Shown: positions 54,452 to 61,874 of the stretch, piece after piece
How positions within the stretch are numbered: the first letter of the stretch is position 1
Layout of the letters: each line of letters starts with the position of its first letter
Assembly: GCA_902764705.1 (NCBI GenBank)
Contig: CACWWZ010000006.1
Location: 26,176 to 90,175 of the forward strand
Direction of reading: 5' to 3'
DNA length: 64,000 nucleotides
Source of the DNA: an uncultured Prevotellaceae bacterium
Lineage (GTDB): Bacteria > Bacteroidota > Bacteroidia > Bacteroidales > Bacteroidaceae
The notes under the pieces: model-generated
What the model was told of the DNA's origin: nothing
Database searches by the model: none
The model's input: only the letters and a program-made list of their open reading frames with translations
Program-made: the position numbers and the translations under genes

Positions 54452-55654
54452 ATGAAGAAAATTTTTACCCTAATCGCAATGGCTGCTATGGCTCTTGGTG
54501 CTAGTGCTCAGACCGAGTGGAGACCATCTGAAGAGGCTCCTGCTGCTGGCTCTTCAATTATCAAAGACGACCTGCTGAAAGTTGCTACCGTTTTTGAAAC
54601 GACCTGTTCGAAACTGAAGGACGAAGTTGGCAATCTGACTCCTGTGACTTATGGTGGCAAGACCTTTGAGACTTACATGCAGATTCGTGTGGATGCCGCT
54701 CCGACTGCTGACAATCCTACCGGAACCGACAAGGGTGGCAGTACTCCTCTGGTGATTACTGCCAAGAAAAATGTTGATCTGACTGTTTATTATCGTCGTC
54801 AGGCTGCTAATGATGCTTATGCCGAGAATGACGGTAAGGACATGAAGCTCATCGACCAGAGTAAGCCTTCCGCAGCTATTGCTGCAGTTACTTATGAGAC
54901 CTTTGATATTGACGGCGCTTATGCTAACGCAATAAAAGTATTCAAACTGGAAGAAGGCAAGGTATATACCCTCTGGGCTCGTGGCACTACAGGCCGTCTC
55001 TATGGTCTTGATTACGTCGAAGGTACTGGTGCCGGTGGTGGCGGTGGAGAAGCTGGCGATGGCACATTCATGATTTCTTTCGATGGAATGAGCGCTGCCA
55101 ACAAGCTGGAGTTCTCCAATGGTTTCACGCTTCAGATTACGGGTAATGAAACCAAGACTATTGGTAATGGTAAGAACTTGAATATCAATGGAACAGACTA
55201 TCAGTCCATGAAAGTTTCAAACGGTGCTCAGAATACATTGACTTTGCCTGCTGGAAAGGTGGCAAAAGACATCACATTCTACAGCTACGTGAATAAGGAT
55301 GCAGCTACAGATCGTGATTCTTATTGGAAGGAAGTTGCAGGTATTAATTACGATGCCACAACCTCAGGTGGTCTCTTCCAGTGCTTCAACACCGACCTTT
55401 CCAATCCCGACAAGCGTACCTATGACTTTGGCGAGAACCGTCTGAACGCCATTACTTTCACCAACACAGGTGAGCAGTGCTGCTACGTTATTGAGATCAC
55501 TATCGCTGCAGGCGAAGTCGTTAGTGGCATTGAGAATGTAAAGGCTACCGTAGTAGACCTGAATGCTCCTGCTTACAACCTCGCAGGTCAGAAGGTTTCT
55601 GAGAACTACAAGGGCGTAGTGATCAAGAATGGCCGTAAGATGATTCAGAAGTAA
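54452..55654 (+). CDS. Secreted protein with two beta-sandwich-like regions and shared C-terminal tail
   Basis: This 400-residue protein has a signal peptide (MKKIFTLIAMAAMALGASAQ). Two regions, at about residues 21-190 and 205-355, are joined by a Gly-rich linker (GTGAGGGGGEAGDG). They resemble carbohydrate-binding beta-sandwiches in composition, but I recognise no family. The tail AYNLAGQKVSENYKG...IKNGRKMIQK repeats that of the previous gene, with two mismatches in 62 bp. ATG 54452 is preferred over TTG 54446. Confidence 0.75.
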   Translation: MKKIFTLIAMAAMALGASAQTEWRPSEEAPAAGSSIIKDDLLKVATVFETTCSKLKDEVGNLTPVTYGGKTFETYMQIRVDAAPTADNPTGTDKGGSTPLVITAKKNVDLTVYYRRQAANDAYAENDGKDMKLIDQSKPSAAIAAVTYETFDIDGAYANAIKVFKLEEGKVYTLWARGTTGRLYGLDYVEGTGAGGGGGEAGDGTFMISFDGMSAANKLEFSNGFTLQITGNETKTIGNGKNLNINGTDYQSMKVSNGAQNTLTLPAGKVAKDITFYSYVNKDAATDRDSYWKEVAGINYDATTSGGLFQCFNTDLSNPDKRTYDFGENRLNAITFTNTGEQCCYVIEITIAAGEVVSGIENVKATVVDLNAPAYNLAGQKVSENYKGVVIKNGRKMIQK

Positions 55655-55682
55655 TTCATACCAACACTACCAATGATATAAT

Positions 55683-55712
55683 GAGAGCGGACCCATATAT
55701 AGGTTCGCTCTC
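55683..55712 (+). terminator. Hairpin after the 400-aa protein gene
   Basis: GAGAGCGGA pairs with TTCGCTCTC (one mismatch). The T-run is short (TTT), so termination may be partial and the downstream esterase/lyase genes may be read through. Confidence 0.6.
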
Positions 55713-55774
55713 TTTACAAAACAAAACGGGAAACAAACTACGAACAACATATTCACATATCAAACAACGATTCT

Positions 55775-57139
55775 ATGAACCATTTACTACGATTCTTTGC
55801 TTCCGCCTTGCTGCTGTTGTTGGGCGTCAGCACACACGCAGAGAATTATCCCTATCGTGCCGACTGTCTGTGGCTGACAGTTCCTGACCACGCCGACTGG
55901 CTTTACAAGACTGGTGAGAAAGCCAAGGTCGAGGTTAGCCTCTACCGCTATGGCATTCCTCAGGATGTTGGGGTGACCTATGAAATCGGTCCTGACATGA
56001 TGCCTGCGACGTCGTCTGGCAAGGTGATGCTGAAGAACGGCCGTGCCGACATCGACATGGGTACCATGAAAACCCCAGGCTTTCTCGATCTTCGCCTGAA
56101 GGCCTCGCTCAACGGTCACAGCTATGAGCACCACGTGAAGGTAGGTTTCTCGCCCGAACAGCTGAAACCCTATACCAAGAATCCTGCCGACTTCAATGAC
56201 TTTTGGTCGAAAGCTCTCAGTGAGGCACGCAAAGCGGTGAGCACCGAGCGCTTGCTGGTAAGCAGCAAGAGGGTAGAGGAGTACTGCACTGACGCGACCG
56301 ACATGTTTCTGCTGAAACTCAACACCGATCCGCACCACTGCATCTACGCCTACCTCTCCATGCCCAAACTCTCAACTCTCAACTCTCCTCGCAACGCCAC
56401 ACTCTCTAAGAGAGAACTCTCAACTAATAAGTATCCTGTCGTTCTCTGTCCTCCGGGAGCTGGTGTGAAAACCATCAAGGAACCCATGCGCAACCTCTAT
56501 TATGCCCGCAACGGATTCATCCGCCTGGAGATAGACATTCATGGTCTGAATCCTGAGATGACGGCAGAGCAGTTCAAGGAAATCAGCAGTGCCTTCGACC
56601 GCGAGAACGGCTATCTCTGCAATGGTCTCTACGACAAGGACAACTACTATATGAAGCATGTCTACGTAGCCTGCGTACGTGCCCTCGACTACCTCTGCTC
56701 ACTGCCCGAATGGGACGGCAAGAACGTCTTCGTACAGGGCGGCAGCCAGGGTGGGGCACTTTCGCTCATCACCGCCGCACTCGACCCTCGTGTCACCGCC
56801 TGTGTGGCTAACCATCCGGCACTGAGCGATATGGCAGGTTATCTGGCCAACCGCGCCGGAGGATATCCGCACTTCAACAGACAGCACAACATGCTGACAC
56901 CCGCAAAGGTCGAAACCATGGCCTACTACGACGTCGTGAATTTCGCCCGCCGCATCACCTGTCCCGTCTTCATGACGTGGGGCTACAACGACAATGTCTG
57001 TCCACCCACCACCAGCTACATCGTGTGGAACCTTATCACTGCCCCCAAGGAGTCGCTCGTCACCCCCGTCAACGAACACTGGACCAGTGACGACACCAAT
57101 TACGGACAGATGCTATGGCTTAAGAAATACATTAAATAA
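55775..57139 (+). CDS. Secreted acetyl-xylan-esterase-like alpha/beta hydrolase (AXE1 type)
   Basis: This 454-residue protein has a signal peptide (about residues 1-22), an N-terminal beta-sandwich (about 25-130) and an alpha/beta-hydrolase domain of the acetyl xylan esterase/cephalosporin-C deacetylase type. The catalytic Ser is in QGGSQGGAL (about 323), Asp in GYNDNVCPPT (about 406) and His in NEHWTSD (about 435). It probably removes acetyl groups from pectin or xylan. A low-complexity segment (LSTLNSPRNATLSKRELST) is encoded by a heptad tract and appears to be an insertion. Confidence 0.85.
   Translation: MNHLLRFFASALLLLLGVSTHAENYPYRADCLWLTVPDHADWLYKTGEKAKVEVSLYRYGIPQDVGVTYEIGPDMMPATSSGKVMLKNGRADIDMGTMKTPGFLDLRLKASLNGHSYEHHVKVGFSPEQLKPYTKNPADFNDFWSKALSEARKAVSTERLLVSSKRVEEYCTDATDMFLLKLNTDPHHCIYAYLSMPKLSTLNSPRNATLSKRELSTNKYPVVLCPPGAGVKTIKEPMRNLYYARNGFIRLEIDIHGLNPEMTAEQFKEISSAFDRENGYLCNGLYDKDNYYMKHVYVACVRALDYLCSLPEWDGKNVFVQGGSQGGALSLITAALDPRVTACVANHPALSDMAGYLANRAGGYPHFNRQHNMLTPAKVETMAYYDVVNFARRITCPVFMTWGYNDNVCPPTTSYIVWNLITAPKESLVTPVNEHWTSDDTNYGQMLWLKKYIK
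56367..56428. repeat. Heptad tract inside the AXE1-like gene
   Basis: AACTCTC occurs three times at 56367-56387 and again at 56415-56421, followed by AACTAAT, around a short non-repeat stretch. The reading frame is kept. Confidence 0.85.
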
Positions 57140-57154
57140 TTGTACAAAACAATC

Positions 57155-58813
57155 ATGAAACTAAAACTACTATTGACTACCGTACTTGCCATGATAACAG
57201 TGGCGGTGACGGCACAGACTGAGAGAATGATAGCATTTCCCGGCGCTGAGGGCTTCGGACGCTTTACTACTGGTGGTCGCGGCGGCAAGGTGTACCACGT
57301 TACGACATTGGAAGATAATGGAAAAACCTCGCTGGTGGGCTCGTTCCGCTGGGCCAACGCACAGAGTGGTCCGCGCACCATTGTGTTCGATGTTAGCGGT
57401 ACCATCATGCTCAAGTCAGCCCTGCGCATCAGCAAGAACACGACGGTAGCTGGTCAGACGGCACCTGGCGACGGCATCTGCCTGGCCAACTATCCCGTGA
57501 CGTTGGACGAGAATGTCATTGTCCGTTATGTACGCTTTCGGTTAGGCAACGAAGCCATCAAAACCAATCCTACGGCCCATGAGGGCGACGGTTTGGGCGC
57601 TATGGACCGGAAGAACATTATTGTGGACCACTGTTCTGTCAGTTGGTCCATCGACGAGTGCCTCTCCGTCTATGGCTCGAAGGACATCACCGTGCAGTGG
57701 TGTATCTCCTCGCAGAGCCTGGTGAATGCGGGCCATTCCAAAGGCAATCATGGCTATGGCGGCAACTGGGGTGGCAGCGGAGCATCCTATCATCACAACC
57801 TCATGATTCATCACACCAGCCGTACACCCCGTCTGGGTCCGCGTCCAGGTACACAGACCGACGAGCGCATGGATTTGCGCAACAACGTTATCTACAACTG
57901 GGGCGGCAACGGATGCTACGGCGGCGAGGGCATGAACGTCAACATCGTCAACAACTACTACAAGCCCGGTCCCGGCACACCCTCGGGCACCAAGGGTATG
58001 CGCATTGCCAGCATCAATATCCGTACCTCGGACTACACCAAGCACGACACGGCATCACCCAACGAATGGGACAAAATGTGGCACGTATGGGGAAAGTATT
58101 TTGTCGACGGCAATGTGAACTCCAAATACAGTCAGGTGACCAACGACAACTGGACCTACGGCATCTACAACCAGATAGATGCCAACGGCAACGACGGCAC
58201 CTACACCGAAGTCACTAAGGATACGATACGCTTGGAGGAACCCATCGCATTCGTGGCTACGACGACGCATACCGCCGAGCAGGCCTACGAGAAGGTGCTG
58301 CAGTATGTGGGTGCCTGTCTGCACCGCGACGCACTCGACGACATCATGATTAGTGATGCCCGCGACGGTGTGGCCACTTTCACGGGCGCTGGCAATAGCT
58401 CAGGATTCATCAACTCGCAGGATGATGTCAAGTCGAAGATTCCCACCTTATGGCCTGAACTGAAACAAGAAGCGCCCAAGGCCGATACCGACGGCGACGG
58501 CATGCCCGACGAATGGGAAGACAGTCACGGCCTGGACAAGAACAATAAGGCCGACGGCAATCAGACCGGTAAAGGCGGCTACACGAACCTCGAAATCTAT
58601 CTGAACTCGCTGGTGGCCGACATTACGGCAGCCCAGAACGAAGGTGGCGAGCTGAAGGGCGAGAAGCTGCCTTCAGAAACCACCGGCATCAGGACAGTTG
58701 AAAGTTTCAAGTTTCAAGGTCAAGGTTCCACGTTCTACGACCTTCATGGTCGCAAAGTCTCCAACCCCTCAAAGGGCATCTACATCCATAACGGCCGTAA
58801 AATAGTGGTTTAA
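57155..58813 (+). CDS. Secreted pectate lyase (PL1 type)
   Basis: This 552-residue protein has a signal peptide (about residues 1-22) followed directly by the PL1 start AFPGAEGFGRFTTGGRGG. The right-handed beta-helix carries calcium-binding Asp residues (DHCSVSWSIDECLSVYG) and the Arg-rich active site SRTPRLGPR. A calcium-binding DTDGDGMPDEWED loop segment follows near residue 447. It cleaves homogalacturonan by beta-elimination. The tail YDLHGRKVSNPSKGIYIHNG is the shared type, preceded by a heptad tract. ATG 57155 is preferred over TTG 57140. Confidence 0.92.
   Translation: MKLKLLLTTVLAMITVAVTAQTERMIAFPGAEGFGRFTTGGRGGKVYHVTTLEDNGKTSLVGSFRWANAQSGPRTIVFDVSGTIMLKSALRISKNTTVAGQTAPGDGICLANYPVTLDENVIVRYVRFRLGNEAIKTNPTAHEGDGLGAMDRKNIIVDHCSVSWSIDECLSVYGSKDITVQWCISSQSLVNAGHSKGNHGYGGNWGGSGASYHHNLMIHHTSRTPRLGPRPGTQTDERMDLRNNVIYNWGGNGCYGGEGMNVNIVNNYYKPGPGTPSGTKGMRIASINIRTSDYTKHDTASPNEWDKMWHVWGKYFVDGNVNSKYSQVTNDNWTYGIYNQIDANGNDGTYTEVTKDTIRLEEPIAFVATTTHTAEQAYEKVLQYVGACLHRDALDDIMISDARDGVATFTGAGNSSGFINSQDDVKSKIPTLWPELKQEAPKADTDGDGMPDEWEDSHGLDKNNKADGNQTGKGGYTNLEIYLNSLVADITAAQNEGGELKGEKLPSETTGIRTVESFKFQGQGSTFYDLHGRKVSNPSKGIYIHNGRKIVV
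58696..58737. repeat. Heptad tract inside the PL1 gene
   Basis: Units AGTTGAA, AGTTTCA, AGTTTCA, AGGTCAA, GGTTCCA, CGTTCTA lie just before the shared C-terminal tail. Confidence 0.8.
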
Positions 58814-58814
58814 T

Positions 58815-59969
58815 ATGATTAAAAGAATAACACGAATCATCCTGCTTTGCTTGATGCTGACGTTAACGGCATCGGCACAGCAACGCCAGAAGTACGAGTT
58901 CATGCGCAATCTGCCCGTGTATGCCGATTCGTTGTTAGCCGACCTGACCTATCCGATGGCTTGGGGCAACAGCGATATCAGCGACTTCGACGCATGGAAA
59001 CAAGTGGCCCGGCAGAAGGTCTTTGACTGCATGCTGACGCCACCTCCGCCACCAGCAGAAGGGTACGACGTGAAAGTGCTTTTCGAAGAGCAGCGCGAAG
59101 GTTATAAGGCTCGTAAGCTGGAGATTCGCCTGTCCAGATATTACACCGTTCCTGCCTATGTGTTGATTCCTGACGGGAAAGGACCGTTCCCTGCCGTCAA
59201 TGTCCTGCACGACCATGGTGCCCACCTGTTTATCGGTAAGGAGAAGATGATTCGTCCGCTGGCGTGCGAGCCCGACGAGGTGAAGGCCGATGCCGAAGCA
59301 TGGCTGGCAGGCTACGAGGGACAGTTCTTTGGCGACTATCTTGCCCAGCACGGCTATGTGGTATTCTCGGCCGATGCACCCATGTGGGGTGAACGCGGAC
59401 AGAAAGAAGGAGCCCTCCGTGACCGCTACGACATGATAGCAGGCAATATGATGATGTACGGCATCGATCTGTCGGCCTACATGACCTACGACGACATTGC
59501 CGGAACGGAATTTCTGGCATCGATGCCGGAAGTCGATCCCAACCGTATCGGCTGCACCGGATGGTCAATGGGTGCCTATCGTGCATGTATGCTGTCAGCA
59601 CTGTCTGACCGCATCAAAGTGGGAGCCGCCGTGTGTTGGATGGTAACCGCCGACGAGCAGATGGGATTCAAGTACCAACGTACGGAGAACGGTGGCTTCG
59701 CCAACTGCTTTCCAGGCTTGCGCCGCTGGCTCGACTACCCGCATGTAGCCAGTATAGCCTGTCCCAAGCCTATACTGTTCATCAATGGTTCACAAGACAA
59801 GCTCTTCCCCGTGGCAGGTGTAGAGAAAGCCTTCAAGATCATGCACGACACGTGGGATAGTCAGGGAGCCGCCGACAACCTTGAAACCGAACTATGGGAT
59901 ATGCCCCACAGTTGTGGCAAGAACTCGCAGCTACGCGTACTCGATTTCTTCGAGAAGCATCTGAAATAA
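58815..59969 (+). CDS. Secreted alpha/beta hydrolase (acetylesterase-like)
   Basis: This 384-residue protein has a signal peptide (about residues 1-22) and an alpha/beta-hydrolase fold. The nucleophile Ser is in TGWSMGAY (about 251), Asp in NGSQDKLFP (about 328) and His in MPHSCGKNSQ (about 365). Its long N-terminal part and layout resemble acetylesterase-type hydrolases found in pectin loci. It starts 1 bp after the PL1 stop, so the two are translationally linked. The substrate is probably acetyl or other ester groups on pectin (inference). Confidence 0.82.
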   Translation: MIKRITRIILLCLMLTLTASAQQRQKYEFMRNLPVYADSLLADLTYPMAWGNSDISDFDAWKQVARQKVFDCMLTPPPPPAEGYDVKVLFEEQREGYKARKLEIRLSRYYTVPAYVLIPDGKGPFPAVNVLHDHGAHLFIGKEKMIRPLACEPDEVKADAEAWLAGYEGQFFGDYLAQHGYVVFSADAPMWGERGQKEGALRDRYDMIAGNMMMYGIDLSAYMTYDDIAGTEFLASMPEVDPNRIGCTGWSMGAYRACMLSALSDRIKVGAAVCWMVTADEQMGFKYQRTENGGFANCFPGLRRWLDYPHVASIACPKPILFINGSQDKLFPVAGVEKAFKIMHDTWDSQGAADNLETELWDMPHSCGKNSQLRVLDFFEKHLK

Positions 59970-60002
59970 TCGCTAAATTTGCAGCCATATTTATGATTGT
60001 TT

Positions 60003-61688
60003 ATGAAGAAAAGCAGAATGATATCGGTATTGTTGAGCATATTCATGATGTTCGTGTCAAATACAATGCGAGCTGACGACGTTATTTCACAGTTCCGTAT
60101 TCTGGGTGGTGAATTGAGTAACTCAGCAGCAACGTCGGTGAGTGATATTGACGAGGTGTTACCACGAATGAAGGCGCTGGGGCTGAACACGGTACTGGTG
60201 CCAGTCTATTGGGAGTTTCTTGAACCTGTGGAGGGACAACTGGACTTCACGCTCGTTGATCGTACTATTGAAGTGGCCCGTCAGCAAGGGCTGAAGATAG
60301 TTCCTCTGTGGTTCGGGGCTTGGAAGAACTCGATGTCGTGCTATGCGCCAGCCTGGTTCAAGCGTGATGTAAAACGATTCCCGAGGGCTGTAACGGCAGA
60401 AGGAAAACCATTGGAGATAGCCTCGTGCTTGAGTGGCAACGTGCTACAGGCCGACCTGAAAGCCTTTTCCGCGCTGATGCAGCGTATCGCTGAGAAAGAC
60501 CCGCAGCGTGAAGTGGTTATCTTGATGCAGATTGAGAACGAGATTGGTATGCTGGAGTCGGCACGTGACCACTCGCCACTGGCTGAGAAAGCCTACCGCC
60601 AGCCTGTTCCCCTTGCATTGCTTAAAGCGTTGGACATCAAAAAGCAAGGGAATTGGAGTGAGGTCTTCGGTACAGACGACTATACCGATGAGAAGTTCAT
60701 GGCCTGGCACTATGCCTGTTATGTAGAGCATTTGGCAAAGGCAGCAAAACGTATCCACAATATGCCGCTTTATGTGAACGCGGCGATGAACAGTCGTGGT
60801 CGTAAGCCTGGTGAATACCCGTCAGCAGGTCCGTTGGCGCATCTCGCTGATATATGGAAAGCTGGTGCTCCCAGCATCGATATTCTTGCCCCAGACATTT
60901 ACGATACTGGTTTTAAGTCGTGGGTCTCGCAATATGCTATGCCATTACGGCCACAAGACGGTGGCAAGGTGAAGAACCGCCTCTTCATTCCTGAGAGTCG
61001 TTGCTGTGAGAACAGTGGTGTTCGCGCCCTCTATGCTTTTGGAGAGCATCAGGCCCTTGGTTTCTCGCCTTTCGCCATCGACCAGGCTTCACCCAAAGAG
61101 ACGGAATCTGTAACGCAGGCCTATAATCTGCTAAGCCAGATATTCCGCCTAAAAACAAGTGCGGTAGCAAATTCTTCACTCTTCACTCTTCATTCTTCAC
61201 TTAATACCTGGGGTTTGCTTTTCGATCAAGATGATAAGGAACGCATCATTGATGACGAAGGTGTGGTGATGACCTGCCGCCACTATTTCACTTTGCCTTG
61301 GGATCCTCGTGCTACTGATGGCTCGACATGGCCTGAGGGTGGCGCCATGCTGATCCGATTGGGCAAATACGACTATCTGTTGGCAGGCAGTGGGGTAGTG
61401 GTTGACTTTAAGACTCGCACAGAGAAACAGCAGGAACAACAGAAGAAATTGGGCGAAGACGGTTTCGCAGAAGCAGGCAATAAGACCTCAAACTTCAAAT
61501 CTCAAACTTCAAAGTTCACAGGTTCCCGTCTTGGGCTTCTTTCTGTCGATGAAGTCACCATTGACCATCAAGGGCAGATGCAATTCCTTCGTCGTCATAA
61601 CGGCGACCAGAGTCATCAGGGCCGCCATGCCCGCATCAGCGTTGGCGATTGGAAGATTCTGCACATACAACTATACGAATATAAATAA
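60003..61688 (+). CDS. GH35-like beta-galactosidase family protein
   Basis: This 561-residue protein has a signal peptide and a (beta/alpha)8 start: ALGLNTVLVPVYWEFLEPVEGQLDF. The acid/base Glu is in QIENEIG (about 179) and the nucleophile in FIPESRC (about 330). A C-terminal beta-rich part follows (DUF5597-like). It should release galactose from pectic side chains or arabinogalactan. Two heptad tracts insert low-complexity segments (SSLFTLHSSLN and KTSNFKSQTSKF). ATG 60003 is preferred over TTG 59997. A TAAATTTGC box at 59974 may be a weak internal promoter. Confidence 0.85.
   Translation: MKKSRMISVLLSIFMMFVSNTMRADDVISQFRILGGELSNSAATSVSDIDEVLPRMKALGLNTVLVPVYWEFLEPVEGQLDFTLVDRTIEVARQQGLKIVPLWFGAWKNSMSCYAPAWFKRDVKRFPRAVTAEGKPLEIASCLSGNVLQADLKAFSALMQRIAEKDPQREVVILMQIENEIGMLESARDHSPLAEKAYRQPVPLALLKALDIKKQGNWSEVFGTDDYTDEKFMAWHYACYVEHLAKAAKRIHNMPLYVNAAMNSRGRKPGEYPSAGPLAHLADIWKAGAPSIDILAPDIYDTGFKSWVSQYAMPLRPQDGGKVKNRLFIPESRCCENSGVRALYAFGEHQALGFSPFAIDQASPKETESVTQAYNLLSQIFRLKTSAVANSSLFTLHSSLNTWGLLFDQDDKERIIDDEGVVMTCRHYFTLPWDPRATDGSTWPEGGAMLIRLGKYDYLLAGSGVVVDFKTRTEKQQEQQKKLGEDGFAEAGNKTSNFKSQTSKFTGSRLGLLSVDEVTIDHQGQMQFLRRHNGDQSHQGRHARISVGDWKILHIQLYEYK
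61161..61206. repeat. Heptad tract 1 inside the GH35-like gene
   Basis: GCGGTAGCAAA, then TTCTTCA, CTCTTCA, CTCTTCA, TTCTTCA, CTTAATA. The first 18 bp are identical to 2914-2931, an intergenic site. Confidence 0.9.
61487..61521. repeat. Heptad tract 2 inside the GH35-like gene
   Basis: Units CTCAAAC, TTCAAAT, CTCAAAC, TTCAAAG, TTCACAG. Confidence 0.85.
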
Positions 61689-61769
61689 AGGTATTACATT
61701 AAGAATCCTCCATATCACCAGCGATAGAAGAACTGGCCAGTTCATTGGCGGTTGCGGAATTGGTTTGTA

Positions 61770-61783
61770 CACAAACGTTTACG
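61770..61783. promoter_or_regulatory. Palindromic operator, site 6 (aldA)
   Basis: CACAAACGTTTACG, a 12 of 14 match to CGTAAACGTTTACG, lies 45 bp upstream of TAACTTTG at 61829-61836. Confidence 0.55.
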
Positions 61784-61828
61784 TAACTATTTTGTCGTAG
61801 ATACGGAATAGGTTTGCGAATCTTTTCG

Positions 61829-61836
61829 TAACTTTG
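61829..61836 (+). promoter_or_regulatory. -7 element of aldA
   Basis: TAACTTTGC, 38 bp before the start codon; no clear -33 box, as for the CE8 promoter. Confidence 0.55.
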
Positions 61837-61874
61837 CAAAACCAATTGTATTAATTCTACTAAAACAAACACTT

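Noticed and set aside
61817-61830. A second palindromic operator directly before the aldA promoter (GCGAATCTTTTCGT)
   Set aside because: It matches the 14-bp consensus poorly and overlaps the -7 element, so it does not fit the spacing of the six better sites.
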